From positions 1-40,743 of IMG/VR virus record IMGVR_UViG_3300027782_004568: a stretch of DNA of 40,743 nt. One strand, given 5' to 3'. The notes beneath the pieces were generated by a model that was not told the origin of the DNA, did no database searches, and saw only the letters and a program-made list of their open reading frames with translations. Below, in pieces: positions 14,997-25,322 of this stretch. Both the position numbers and the translations under genes were made by a program. Positions within the stretch are counted from its first letter, which is position 1; each line of letters starts with the position of its first letter. This stretch comes from a virus.

Positions 14997-17255
14997 TTAT
15001 GCTTCTAATTTTATCAAGGTCAATGTCACTGTGACAGCAGAAGTGCTGCCACTCTTATTGGTCACTCTCACAGGGATGGTGGTTGTGGGTGATGCTTCAT
15101 TGTTGAATCCTATCACTCCAGGCGACATCAGTATGGTTTGATTACCTGTGGTGATCACTTCTGCTATCACTCCTGCATCCGGAGAAGGATCAACTCCTTC
15201 CAGTCTACTTGAATCTGAGGAACGACTGGCAGCGTCTGTGTACAATCTAATCCAAGCAGCCACCGATGTTTGAATTTTTAAAAGAGCATATCCTTTGAAT
15301 CCTGTGATGTTTAAATCCGCTGAAGCACTGTTGGCCAATGAACTGGTGGTGCCTGCGGCTGTGCTTCTGCTTTCCAATCCACTGCCACCTCCGCCGCCTG
15401 TGATAGTTAAAGTGTCTGTGCTGTCGTTGGTTGTGATAGTAATACCGCCTGCACCTACCAATGTGAGTGTGTCATTCACATTGTCTGCCAGCAGTGAACT
15501 CTGTCCTGCCACAGCAATGTTGGTGAATGTGTTGGGATGAGTGGCATTGATGGTGATGCTGTCTGTGCTGTCATTGGTTGTGATGGTCACATTATTGCCA
15601 GCCACCAATGTTAATGTATCTGTGCTGGTGTCTGCCACCACTGATGATTGTCCTGCCACTGCTATGGTAGTGAACACGTTCTGTGTCACGTTGGGAGCAG
15701 AGTTGGTAATGGTGATGGTGTCTGTGCTGTCATTGGTGGTGATACTGATGCCTGTGCTGGCTGTCAAGGTTAATGTGTCTGTGCTGGTGTCTGCCACCAC
15801 TGATGATTGTCCTGCCACTGCTATGGTGGTGAATACATTTTGTGTCACATTGGGAGCAGAGTTGGTAATGGTCAAAGTCTTGCTCAATGCTGTGGGTGCG
15901 ATGGTTATACCTGTGCCTGCTGTGAAAGTGAATGTGTCATCCAAGGTTGCGGGAGTGATGGTCACTGCTGATCCTGTGGTGGCAATGATGCCAAAGGTAT
16001 TGATGGGTACCACACTGTTGACCCAGGCTGCTCCATTGTATTTTAAAATCTGTCCATTGGCTGCTGAAGTGATAGTGACATCTGTGAGATCATCCAAAAC
16101 CACTGCGCCTCCACCTCCACCACCTACTGATTGATCCACAAAACTCAAAACTCCCGAACCATTGGTTTTGATCACTTGGTTGGGCGTGCCTCCTGTGATG
16201 CTGATGTTGGCAATGTTGACTTCTATGGGTCCTACCACTTTGCCAGTGACACCATTGATCATCTGTGTGGAATTGTCTGAATACACAGAACCTGTGAGAT
16301 CTCCTTCTATACCTGCAGTGACTGACAGTGTGTTGCCCACATTCACTGTGGTCAAGTTGGCAGTGCCTGTGGAACTGATATTGAAACTGTAGGCAGTGCC
16401 GGACACTGTGGCATCTGTGACTGACACACCAGTGCTGTTGATCACTCCTGTGCTGGGATTGTAGGTATAACTTGTGTCGGTTCTGATGGATTCATTGCCA
16501 GTGGCAGAGTCCACAAAAATGGGAAAATGAGTGGCATTGGTGGTGTTGGTGGCTGTCAGTGCCACTGTGCTGGCCACATCTGCTGTGCCTGTTAAATTGC
16601 CTGTGACATTGCCAGTGACATTGCCCACCACATTGCCTGTGAGTGTGCCATATAGATTGGTGAAATGTCCTTCAGCCCATTTTACTGCACTGGATCCTAT
16701 GTCTCTGGTGTTGTTGGTGTCTGCTATCACATCTGACTGAATATTGGTGTAACCTATGATGGAATTTCCTGAGCTGTTGCGTATGTCACCACCCGCTGGC
16801 AGAGTTAAATTGCCCACGCTGCTGAATTGCCAAGTTTTTACACCACTGCCTGTGCTGCTGGTGCGTATCTCAGCAGTGACATTGATGGGTGCTTCCAATC
16901 TTCTAGCATTGATAAAATTAAATTCTACATCGTCAGTGGTGTTGAGACTTTGATCGTAGTTGCCCAATGTGCTCCAGCTGAGTACTCCGGTGCCATCTGT
17001 GGTCAACACCTGACCCACTGTGCCACCTTCTATGGTGAGACCTGACACATTGCCCAAATCAGCTGTGGTGTTCACAGTGATATTATTGCTGGTGAGTGTG
17101 CCAATGCTGCCAGTGGTGGTGGCCATGGAATTGGCTTGAATGCTGCTGGCACCACTGATGCCTGAGCCTGTGAGATCTAAATTATCACCTATGGGTAATT
17201 CTTTGATCTTGTTGCCGTCTCCGGTGTCCACTATGAGTGGTATTCTATTTGCCAT
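14997..17255 (-). CDS. Tail-fibre protein with 53-residue tandem repeats
   Basis: 752 aa, dominated by Thr, Ser, Gly and Asn in short beta strands, as in trimeric phage fibres. The N-terminus (MANRIPLIVDTGDGNKIKEL) differs from the NDGTGD module of its neighbours. Around 190-215 are short repeats of the type GNVTGN. Residues about 415-640 contain degenerate tandem repeats of 53 residues, with a GGGGG-type break before (near 380) and after. The C-terminal 110 residues look like a separate globular tip (FKGYALLKIQTS onward). Strong AAGGAAG ribosome binding site and its own TATAAATA late promoter. Confidence 0.85.
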   Translation of the reverse strand: MANRIPLIVDTGDGNKIKELPIGDNLDLTGSGISGASSIQANSMATTTGSIGTLTSNNITVNTTADLGNVSGLTIEGGTVGQVLTTDGTGVLSWSTLGNYDQSLNTTDDVEFNFINARRLEAPINVTAEIRTSSTGSGVKTWQFSSVGNLTLPAGGDIRNSSGNSIIGYTNIQSDVIADTNNTRDIGSSAVKWAEGHFTNLYGTLTGNVVGNVTGNVTGNLTGTADVASTVALTATNTTNATHFPIFVDSATGNESIRTDTSYTYNPSTGVINSTGVSVTDATVSGTAYSFNISSTGTANLTTVNVGNTLSVTAGIEGDLTGSVYSDNSTQMINGVTGKVVGPIEVNIANISITGGTPNQVIKTNGSGVLSFVDQSVGGGGGGAVVLDDLTDVTITSAANGQILKYNGAAWVNSVVPINTFGIIATTGSAVTITPATLDDTFTFTAGTGITIAPTALSKTLTITNSAPNVTQNVFTTIAVAGQSSVVADTSTDTLTLTASTGISITTNDSTDTITITNSAPNVTQNVFTTIAVAGQSSVVADTSTDTLTLVAGNNVTITTNDSTDSITINATHPNTFTNIAVAGQSSLLADNVNDTLTLVGAGGITITTNDSTDTLTITGGGGGSGLESRSTAAGTTSSLANSASADLNITGFKGYALLKIQTSVAAWIRLYTDAASRSSDSSRLEGVDPSPDAGVIAEVITTGNQTILMSPGVIGFNNEASPTTTIPVRVTNKSGSTSAVTVTLTLIKLEA
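15400..15990 (-). repeat. Tandem 159-bp repeats inside tail-fibre gene
   Basis: Two copies are almost identical in DNA: the segment starting at 15621 recurs at 15780, an offset of 159 bp = 53 codons. Flanking copies at either end are more diverged, giving four or five units in all. Each unit encodes a pattern like AGQSSxxADxxxDTLTL followed by ITTNDSTDTITI. This could allow repeat-number change by recombination and so altered fibre length. Confidence 0.85.
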
Positions 17256-17273
17256 AATGCACTTCCTTTTTAA

Positions 17274-17280
17274 TATTTAT
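17274..17280 (-). promoter_or_regulatory. T4-like late promoter
   Basis: On the minus strand the sequence reads TATAAATA, the full T4 late consensus, 18 nt before the ATG at 17255, with AAGGAAG in between. Confidence 0.75.
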
Positions 17281-17283
17281 ATA

Positions 17284-18759
17284 TTACCAAGTACCAGCAC
17301 TATACGCTGTACGTTTCCATATATCAGTTGAATTATTTACATAATTCGCTACACAATAGTATATGTAAGAAGTATCAAAGGCTATCATACCTGTTTTATC
17401 ACCAGCTGCGCCATAACTATGAGTAGGAGGATTAGTTGATAAAATTAATCTATCAGCATTGATATACTGACTGTATGAAATAGCTGCCAGTGAAATGCCA
17501 CCGAATGTAGAGTTTGTTTTATCATAAACAGAATGAAGAATAGAATAATATCCGCCAAAACTATTTCTTGCCACGTTTGATAAATCAGGTATTAATGTTT
17601 GGCAATTATTTACTGTTAAAAATGATCCAGCACTTTGCGTTATGGCATTGGACGTATTTGTGGCAGAGTAAATCAGTGTATCGGAAAGTTGTAGTATTCC
17701 TGCTGTTAAAGTTGTTGGACCCAATGTAATTACTGCTTTAGCTAAAACTCCAGCAGAAGCATTGTTTACTGTAAGAGAACCATAATTACCACCAGCCAGC
17801 ACAACTGAACCAGCACCAGTAATACTTAATGTAGATGAAGATAAATCGCTTAATCTAATATTTGTATATGCTGAAGATGTTTTTGTAGTTGCTGTTGTCA
17901 CTGTACAATTAATAATATCAACTGAACCAGTTGCTGAAGTTGCTGAAATAACAAGATTTGTCATCTTCAGTCCATTAACAGTACAACCTTTTGAGATAGT
18001 TAATGTGCCAGAAAGAGATGTATTTTTACCTATTGACTCGTGTGTAGTTAAAACAATATATTGAGTATCAAGTGTGACATTTTCTACATAATCTCCTGGA
18101 TGCAATATAATTGTTTTTCTTTGACCAACTGCTGTTGTTTCGAAAGCAAGTGCAGCCAATTCTAATGCTTTAGCAATAGTTTTAACTGGATCACCAATAG
18201 TTCCATTACCTGTATCATCAAAAGCAACTGGACTAACGTGAATTTCTGAACCATATCCTGTAATGTATGGACTTACAGCATCTAGTTTATTACTATATGT
18301 AATTACTCCAGTTCCTTCGTTGTATTGTAAAACTCGTTTAGTTGCATATGCACTTGTACCACCACTTTGAGCAAGAGTAAAAGTTTTATTCGTTAATGTT
18401 TCTGTTCCAGCTAATGTGGCAAAATTATCATCACTCAATGCTGTATTAAATTGTGCAGTTGTGCCAGATAATGTATTAGAAGTTAAATTAATTGTTTTAT
18501 TCGTTAATGTTTCTGTTCCAGTAAGAGTGGTATATGTGTTAGTATCCAGTGCCCAAGAATTGGCAGCAGTTTTCTTTAAGAATCCGCTAGTTCCAGTTAG
18601 TGCAGCAATGGCAGTTAAGTCAGCGTCGCTGGACTGTAGACTATCAACAGAAGTATATAACTCTGTAAAGTTATCGTTGATCTTAGTGAATGCTGTGCGT
18701 AATGGATCACCATTGCCCTTGTTGGCAGATGTGCCTATATTAACTGTTTGTTTGGCCAT
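17284..18759 (-). CDS. Tail-fibre protein with NKGNGD module and beta-helix
   Basis: 491 aa. Residues about 4-36 are the shared N-terminal module (VNIGTSANKGNGD, LRTAFTK, NDNFTELY). Two copies of TGTETLTNKT follow, then a pectin-lyase-like parallel beta-helix entrance (about 165-235: HVSPVAFDDTGNGT, KTIAKALELA, TIILHPGDYVENV) and a Ser/Thr/Val-rich helix body. The C-terminus (YYCVANYVNNSTDIWKR) resembles a receptor-binding tip. Only the first part of the gene matches its neighbours in base composition; the rest is more AT-rich, as in the subtilase gene, suggesting an exchanged C-terminal region. The start is coupled to the end of the giant fibre gene (2-nt gap). Confidence 0.83.
   Translation of the reverse strand: MAKQTVNIGTSANKGNGDPLRTAFTKINDNFTELYTSVDSLQSSDADLTAIAALTGTSGFLKKTAANSWALDTNTYTTLTGTETLTNKTINLTSNTLSGTTAQFNTALSDDNFATLAGTETLTNKTFTLAQSGGTSAYATKRVLQYNEGTGVITYSNKLDAVSPYITGYGSEIHVSPVAFDDTGNGTIGDPVKTIAKALELAALAFETTAVGQRKTIILHPGDYVENVTLDTQYIVLTTHESIGKNTSLSGTLTISKGCTVNGLKMTNLVISATSATGSVDIINCTVTTATTKTSSAYTNIRLSDLSSSTLSITGAGSVVLAGGNYGSLTVNNASAGVLAKAVITLGPTTLTAGILQLSDTLIYSATNTSNAITQSAGSFLTVNNCQTLIPDLSNVARNSFGGYYSILHSVYDKTNSTFGGISLAAISYSQYINADRLILSTNPPTHSYGAAGDKTGMIAFDTSYIYYCVANYVNNSTDIWKRTAYSAGTW
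18383..18521 (-). repeat. 28-bp exact direct repeat in fibre gene
   Basis: The same 28 bases occur at 18383-18410 and 18494-18521 in the same frame, encoding the TETLTNKT motif found in many marine phage fibres. A possible recombination point for fibre module exchange. Confidence 0.8.
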
Positions 18760-18761
18760 GT

Positions 18762-21700
18762 TTATCTACCTATCGCGATTTCAATCACGCCCACTTGATT
18801 GCTGTCATAATTTTCTAGAGATTTACCAATCACTGTGCCTATTTTAATTTCACCTTCAGCTGCACAAGCCACACCTGGCATTGCACTGGCCACCAGCATG
18901 TCACCTTTGTTAATCTTTCCTATCACTTTGCATGGCACACGACCCTGCAGTGCCACTGCCACTGTGTTCTCTTCATTCAATTGATCATTCATCAAAAATG
19001 CTGGTGCTGTGGTCACCACACCTGCTATCTTGTTGGTGTTGGCTTCCATCGCGATGGTAACTTCTTTGTCACCACCAAACTGCAACACAGTGCCCGAATC
19101 ATATTCCTGGTCTGCCAAATATTTCTCTGCCAAATCTGCGTACAATGCGTTGGTTGCTGTGCCGTGAAACACTTCAGCAAAAATTGTTTTGTATCTGGCC
19201 GAAGCATTACCAATGGTGTATGTGTCAGTTGCGTCAGGATAAACTCCTGGTGTGGTGATAGTGGAATCGTCTGCATCACCTGCAAATATGAATGGCACTG
19301 CTCCTGCCAACACAATACTGATCTTGCCTGCGCCAGCCAATGTGCTGCCACCTGCTCCCAGTGCTATACCTGTGCCGCCTGATTCCACTGAATCTGTTTC
19401 AATGAATTTTGTGAACAAGTGAGGTGTGGCTATGCCTCGGCCTTCATTCAATGCCGCGCTCTGCAGTGCATCAGCAGTGGGTGAATTGGGCACTGTGCTA
19501 CCACCAAATTGAAATTTTCTACCTGTGAATGTGAGTGTGGTGTTGGCAGTGGTATTGCCCACTGCTTGTAAGAAATTGATGCTGCCTCTAGTGTAGAACA
19601 ATGAAGTGTTGGTGCCGGTGTTGCTGTCGATCAACAGTTGTCCATCCAACTTCAATGCTGCCACATCCACAATGCCTGTGGCATCTGATTTAATAATACT
19701 GTTCACTTCGCCTGAGGTGCTCACATTGGTTCGAGCATATGAAGTGGCACCTGTTTTGATCAGTGCTTCTCCTGGATCCAATGCAGCCAGTAATTCTGTG
19801 GCAAAATCTCCATCTTCTAATCCTCCACCATCACTGATCACTGTGCTGAATGCTATGGCGCTGGGAGCTCCTGTGCCAGCTGCACTGCGACCTACCACTG
19901 TGTCAGTGGCCATGTTCTCAATCTTGCTGATGGCCAAATCACCTGAATCAATCTGCACCCAGCCGTTGGTCACTGTGAAAGTGCTGGAATCAAAGCTGGC
20001 CAATCCAAGATCTGCCTGACTGATGCCTGTGGCGTTCACTCTGGTGGTGGCAGCTGTCATGGCCAACTTGCTCTGCTGAATGGCTGCGGCTGCGTTCACA
20101 TCTGCATTGATGATGCTGCCAGCTACTATTTGTAAATTTAAATCTGTTTGTGCAGTGCTTCTTGTGGCTGTGATTGAAATATCTGTGCTGCCACTCATCA
20201 CTCCATTGGCCAATTCATTCATTGGACCATCAATTATTTGTGCTGATACTCCACCACCTGTGCTGATAGAATCCAATGTGCTGAAGCCAGGACCTGACAC
20301 TGATGCAAAAGTTATGCGTCTTGCATTCAATGCACCCGGCAATACCACTGATTCATAATCCACTATGGTGGCCACTGTGCCTGTGCTGCTGCCTGTGATG
20401 GTGTTACCCACCACAAATATTCCGCCTGTTTCTGGATTGGTGAATATTCTAAGTCTGCCATTGAACACCAATATCTGATTGGCAGCAAACCCTGCAATGT
20501 CCACATTTCTTAAATTTTCTACCTGATCACTGGCATACAATGTTTGATCCACATAGGCTTTGTTGGCAGCATCCTGTGATGAAGTGGGAGCGCCCAATGT
20601 GATCAGTTTGAATCCGCCTGCACTGATGTTGGCAGTGAATGAAGTGCTGCCGTCTCTGGCAATGACTCCTGATCCTATAGGGTTGGCCACCAATGTGCCT
20701 GCGTCGGTGTAGTGTAATCTGCGATCCACATAGCCTCTCACAGCTGATTCTGTGGGCACTGTGTCTGAAGCATTGTCAGTCATGGCAGAATCTGTTGAAA
20801 ATTCTGCTGCCACCACACCTCGTTTGAATCCTAATCCGTCTAGATTGCTCAATGCAATGGAAGCAGCAAAAGTCACAGATCCTGTGCCTTGATCCACTGT
20901 GAAGAATCTTCCCACACGAAATACTCCGTCTTGGTCTGTGCTCACAAAGAATACTCTGCCCTTGCCGCGTTCTTCCACTTCATTGTCCTGCACAGGTGTG
21001 TTGGCTGATTCACCAAAAATAGAGTTGGGATAATTGCTGCTGTTGAATCCACCTGAACCTATGTCCAAGAAGTCATGTCCAGTGGCTCTGCATGTGGATA
21101 TTTTAATAGTGATATTGGCGTATTCTCCAGACAACAGTCCGCAACGCAGTGAAATATTTTCTGTGCCGGCTCCTCGCACCACTGGTGCATAAAGTCCAAC
21201 ACCTGCATAGCCACCCGAGTGAATGTGGTTCAATGTGGTGATCTGCACCGTGGCATAGGTAGTACGATCCACATAATTGCTCACTCTATGCACCACTCCC
21301 GCCCAAGCAAAGGCCATGCTGTTGTTGTTGATTCTGGTGATGTCTGAAGCTTCAGTCAATTGTTCAATAGCAATCACCACATCTCCCACTGTGGCTCCCA
21401 TGGTGGTTCCAGCACCAGCATAGGTGCTTGTTAATGCTGCCGCAGGTGCCACCTGCAATCTCACATTGTCGAATCCAGTGTCGAATCCTGCTATCACGTT
21501 GTTGGCAGGCAACGCAGTACCCACAGCGTCATTGATGCCGAAGGACACAGTTCTGTACACCGTGTTTGAATCGTTGGGGAATACCAAGGCAGTGCTGGGT
21601 CTTGTGGGAGCCACGTTGCCCACGCCGCTGAATCGATGGTTTGAATTGGATCTGATGGTTATAGTTTGATTGTTGCTCAATACTGCTTTGATTCCAGTGG

Positions 21701-24700
21701 TGGAAGCAGAAAGAGTGCCGGCAGTGCTGAGGTTAATTTTGTACACCCTGCCATCTCGAGTCACACTGGGACCAACCACAGTGACCAATGGATTTGTCAA
21801 CTCCACACTGGCTATTTCATATCTTTCCACGCCTAAAACTAAAGATGAATCAAGGGTGTCATGATCTATTTCAATCTCTCCTCTGTTGTTAGGCACATAT
21901 TCCAAATCATACACATACACACTGAGAGCCAACAATGGATGATCATAAACTGCACCATCGTCGTAAACTTTACACACCTGCGTCATGTTGTGGAAAAGTG
22001 TCACATCATCTGGTTGTTCGTTGGGATCTGATCCTTCTGCAACCAATGCATAAACACCATTGGCATTGCTGCCGTTCAATGATCTGATCTGTGCGCCGTT
22101 CAATGCATAATAAGCCACGTGACAGTAGTAGGTGAACATGGAAACTTGTTCACTCAAAGCGCCGTTGGTGGCCAACAGTCCATAACCCAAATCATTCACC
22201 TGAGTGAAATCATTGCTCAACAAAGATTTATTGCCTGCAGTCTGCAACACCAATGGATACGGTATGGGACTGGTGATGGTGAATCCTAATCCACCATTGC
22301 TGCTGGCGTTCAACAACAGAGTGGCAGTGCCGGCTGGTCCATCATAATTGCTCACAGCATCCACTTGATATCTTTGTCCAGCGATGTAGAAACTTGTGGG
22401 AGTGAGTGGTTTTCTTATGAACAATCCTTCTCCTGGATCGCTGTTCACTGTTAATTCAAATGCACTCACCACATTCTGCACATTGACAGGCACATTGCCA
22501 CAGGATCCATCCACAAACATACCTCCTCGGAATGCTTTGGCATTGATGCTTTGTGAAAAACTGCTGGCTGTTTGTATGTAGGGTGATTTGTTCAAAACTT
22601 GTGATTCAGGATCCAACACACACATGAATCCACCGTGGCCTTGACAGGTCACATTTCTAATTATGGTGGCTTCTCCCATTAAAAACACATCCATCTGTCT
22701 GTTGTTTTTGGGAGGATTATAAGATACATTGAAAGCAAAACTCACTGATGTGAGCATGTTTGTCACAATGCTTTTAATTGTGGCTGAAAAAGCTGCGATC
22801 ACTGAAGCATTGATATATGTGCCCACATAGGTAATTCCTTGTTTGCGTTGAGCGCTCAATGCCACTCCAAAAAATCCACCTTGTACTTCTAAAATATTTT
22901 CTCGGCCACCTCGAATTAAATCATTGTAAATTGCATCCACAATCAATCCAGTGTCGCGTCTGCTGGCAGCTTCCGCTGTGGGACTCAACGAGCTGGGACT
23001 CAGCAATGAATTGGTGTAGGTCACCACTGCTGTTTGAATGGTGGGCTTGGCGTCTAAAATTTGTTCAGCTGCTGCTGTGTATCCACCTACGTTGGTATAA
23101 CTAGATCCAACATTCTTCAAAGCTGTGGGATCATTCAAGTATTGACGACCAAAGTTTGTGGTTGCAGTGGTTAATCCATCTATGGTTAAATCTCTGTAGA
23201 AATAAATGTCAGCCCAAGGTGATTGTGAAATTCTATTTTTGGGTCTAATAATCACTCGACGGAATTCATCTCCTTTGATAGAAACATTGTTGACCACTTT
23301 TATGGGATAATCTTCCAAGTATGTGCCACTTTCCACTCTAATGGTTATGTTCTGATTTTTTATTGGAGCAGCAAATTCCAATTCCTCACCCACATCAAAT
23401 TCTCTTGGCTCTACCAGTATCATTCGCACAGTGTCCACAGCACCACCTGCTAGGATGCTCACCACACGGCCCAGTGCATTGCTCTGCTTGCCTCTGATCA
23501 ATTTGCCTGGAATTAAATCTTGATTGTTGGGATTGTTCTGATCCACAAATCCAAAACTGCCATTGCTGATGGTGATGGTGTAGGTACTGCCTTCCACTTC
23601 GGGAGCAGCTGATGTGGGACCATTGCTGATGATGTTGGTAATGATATCAAACTTGGCAGCCACTGAAGCTCTGCCAGTTGAATCCACTGTGCTGGGTGCA
23701 TTAATGGTCTGTGTAAAACCTGCATCATAAGTGGGAGTCACTGTTAAATTTTGCAAAATAGTGTTGGTGATGCTTTTGGCATAGTTGATGCCAGCCAATG
23801 TCTGTGTCAACTGTTGGTTGATAGCAGTGGCAGCACTCACATTGCTGTAGTATCTCAATCCTGCCTGCAGTGATCTCACGTTGGAGTTCACACTGGCCAA
23901 CACATCTATCACAATACCATCCAAAATTAAACCCAAATCACGTTCACAGATTGCTTCATCATAGATGAAATCAGGATAAGTGGTATTGATGAAACCAATC
24001 ATCTGTTTGATTATGAAAGTTCTATTGGCATCTATCAACAATTTTACATTGTTGTATCCACTGCTGCTGGTGACTCCTTCAGACACCACCAATGAATTGC
24101 TGGCTCCTGTATTGTAGGTAATGGTTTGTGTGTAAGGTCCTAGTGCCACAGGAGTGGTCAATATTAATTCTTCTGCTTTGCGAGCTGCAGCATTGATTGA
24201 TTTGTAAGCATAATTAAGAGCTCTGCCTTCTTTGCCTGGTGGAACTCCTTGCATACTGTCATCACCTGAGGTGGCCACATATAAATTAACCTGAGAACTG
24301 AAGCTGGTGTTGTCCACATAAAATTTTGTGGCTGCTTGAAGATCATCCACACCGTTGGGAGTGCCTTCACCTGCCAAATCTCCTGGATGGTCATGTAGAT
24401 AAAGAGCACCAGTCATGGTGTCTCCTTGACGTCTCACAATGGATTTTCTTGGCATGGTTTCTGTGCTTAAGAAATATCCTGCCAATGCGTCATCATAATC
24501 AGCATCCAACAAAGTCTGTGTGCCTGTGCCACCTGACACAGTGATTTTAACTCTGGTGCTGTCATCGTCATTGGTGGCTTGAGCAAACGAAGCATGCATG
24601 CTCATCTGATTCACATTTACAAAACGCAAGTAATATGTAACACCATTGCTCAATCCCACAGCTGGAGTGCCTGAGCTGTTGTAGATGTAGGCAATACCGT

Positions 24701-25319
24701 TGGCACTGGTGTCAAAACCATGTGCAGTGATCACAGCATTGCCGGCACTGTAGCTGGCAATGGTGATGGTGTATTCTGATGCATTTGGTGGTTCATCTCT
24801 CACTCGTATTTGTCCAGCAGTTCCACTGCCGCCACCACTTAATTTTAAATATCTTTGATCTGCGTAGCCTTTGGTGATTAATAATTCATCTATGGTGATG
24901 TTGGTTCCATGTGTGGAATTAAAATTGCTCACTGCTTGGCTGGTGACTTCTGCGTTGCCCACTGCAAACCCATTGGCATTGAGCGGACCTCCTAGACTGG
25001 GTGAAAGGTCATCTACCAACTCACTGCCGGTGTTGCTGATCACAATCTGACCTGCTGTGGCTAAACTCACAGAGATACCCACACCACCAGACAATGATCT
25101 CATTTCTAATTCTGTGCCGGTGCTGTTGCTGATAGGCAGTTTGAATATGCCCAGTGTGTCAGGAGTGTCACTCAGTGATGTGAAAGCAATCTGTCCACCT
25201 TGTCCAAAAACTGCATAAAGTTCCGTGAAGTTTTCATTCGCTTTCCTAAACGCATCGCGAATACTATCGCCGGTACCGTCGTTACCTTCCACTCCGATAT
25301 TGATATTCTGTTTGGCCAT
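18762..25319 (-). CDS. Giant tail-fibre protein (2185 aa)
   Basis: Largest gene in the window. Residues about 4-36 are the shared module (INIGVEGNDGTGD, IRDAFRK, NENFTELY). Around 345-385, YVATSGDDSMQG and NYAYKSINAAARKAEE mark the entrance to a pectin-lyase-like beta-helix, with ITIRVESGTYLEDYPI and an RNVTCQGHGG motif further on. The last 150 residues (ADLAEKYLAD, SGTVLQFGG, GRVPCKVIGK, KGDMLVAS) match a C-terminal domain common in marine T4-like phage fibres. It probably forms long fibres for host recognition. Good AAGGAG ribosome binding site; the gene starts 3 nt after the A-type Fe-S carrier gene ends and is transcribed with it from a late promoter. Confidence 0.9.
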   Translation of the reverse strand: MAKQNINIGVEGNDGTGDSIRDAFRKANENFTELYAVFGQGGQIAFTSLSDTPDTLGIFKLPISNSTGTELEMRSLSGGVGISVSLATAGQIVISNTGSELVDDLSPSLGGPLNANGFAVGNAEVTSQAVSNFNSTHGTNITIDELLITKGYADQRYLKLSGGGSGTAGQIRVRDEPPNASEYTITIASYSAGNAVITAHGFDTSANGIAYIYNSSGTPAVGLSNGVTYYLRFVNVNQMSMHASFAQATNDDDSTRVKITVSGGTGTQTLLDADYDDALAGYFLSTETMPRKSIVRRQGDTMTGALYLHDHPGDLAGEGTPNGVDDLQAATKFYVDNTSFSSQVNLYVATSGDDSMQGVPPGKEGRALNYAYKSINAAARKAEELILTTPVALGPYTQTITYNTGASNSLVVSEGVTSSSGYNNVKLLIDANRTFIIKQMIGFINTTYPDFIYDEAICERDLGLILDGIVIDVLASVNSNVRSLQAGLRYYSNVSAATAINQQLTQTLAGINYAKSITNTILQNLTVTPTYDAGFTQTINAPSTVDSTGRASVAAKFDIITNIISNGPTSAAPEVEGSTYTITISNGSFGFVDQNNPNNQDLIPGKLIRGKQSNALGRVVSILAGGAVDTVRMILVEPREFDVGEELEFAAPIKNQNITIRVESGTYLEDYPIKVVNNVSIKGDEFRRVIIRPKNRISQSPWADIYFYRDLTIDGLTTATTNFGRQYLNDPTALKNVGSSYTNVGGYTAAAEQILDAKPTIQTAVVTYTNSLLSPSSLSPTAEAASRRDTGLIVDAIYNDLIRGGRENILEVQGGFFGVALSAQRKQGITYVGTYINASVIAAFSATIKSIVTNMLTSVSFAFNVSYNPPKNNRQMDVFLMGEATIIRNVTCQGHGGFMCVLDPESQVLNKSPYIQTASSFSQSINAKAFRGGMFVDGSCGNVPVNVQNVVSAFELTVNSDPGEGLFIRKPLTPTSFYIAGQRYQVDAVSNYDGPAGTATLLLNASSNGGLGFTITSPIPYPLVLQTAGNKSLLSNDFTQVNDLGYGLLATNGALSEQVSMFTYYCHVAYYALNGAQIRSLNGSNANGVYALVAEGSDPNEQPDDVTLFHNMTQVCKVYDDGAVYDHPLLALSVYVYDLEYVPNNRGEIEIDHDTLDSSLVLGVERYEIASVELTNPLVTVVGPSVTRDGRVYKINLSTAGTLSASTTGIKAVLSNNQTITIRSNSNHRFSGVGNVAPTRPSTALVFPNDSNTVYRTVSFGINDAVGTALPANNVIAGFDTGFDNVRLQVAPAAALTSTYAGAGTTMGATVGDVVIAIEQLTEASDITRINNNSMAFAWAGVVHRVSNYVDRTTYATVQITTLNHIHSGGYAGVGLYAPVVRGAGTENISLRCGLLSGEYANITIKISTCRATGHDFLDIGSGGFNSSNYPNSIFGESANTPVQDNEVEERGKGRVFFVSTDQDGVFRVGRFFTVDQGTGSVTFAASIALSNLDGLGFKRGVVAAEFSTDSAMTDNASDTVPTESAVRGYVDRRLHYTDAGTLVANPIGSGVIARDGSTSFTANISAGGFKLITLGAPTSSQDAANKAYVDQTLYASDQVENLRNVDIAGFAANQILVFNGRLRIFTNPETGGIFVVGNTITGSSTGTVATIVDYESVVLPGALNARRITFASVSGPGFSTLDSISTGGGVSAQIIDGPMNELANGVMSGSTDISITATRSTAQTDLNLQIVAGSIINADVNAAAAIQQSKLAMTAATTRVNATGISQADLGLASFDSSTFTVTNGWVQIDSGDLAISKIENMATDTVVGRSAAGTGAPSAIAFSTVISDGGGLEDGDFATELLAALDPGEALIKTGATSYARTNVSTSGEVNSIIKSDATGIVDVAALKLDGQLLIDSNTGTNTSLFYTRGSINFLQAVGNTTANTTLTFTGRKFQFGGSTVPNSPTADALQSAALNEGRGIATPHLFTKFIETDSVESGGTGIALGAGGSTLAGAGKISIVLAGAVPFIFAGDADDSTITTPGVYPDATDTYTIGNASARYKTIFAEVFHGTATNALYADLAEKYLADQEYDSGTVLQFGGDKEVTIAMEANTNKIAGVVTTAPAFLMNDQLNEENTVAVALQGRVPCKVIGKINKGDMLVASAMPGVACAAEGEIKIGTVIGKSLENYDSNQVGVIEIAIGR

Positions 25320-25322
25320 GTG

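Noticed and set aside
15400-15990. CRISPR-like or regulatory repeat array
   Set aside because: Repeats are adjacent coding units in frame without spacers.
15541-16134. Long plus-strand open frame (197 codons) opposite the 752-aa fibre gene, and many similar ones across 9.6-25 kb
   Set aside because: They are Val/Leu/Pro/Ala-rich mirror images of Thr/Asn/Gly-rich fibre codons, have no ribosome sites and no protein-like pattern.
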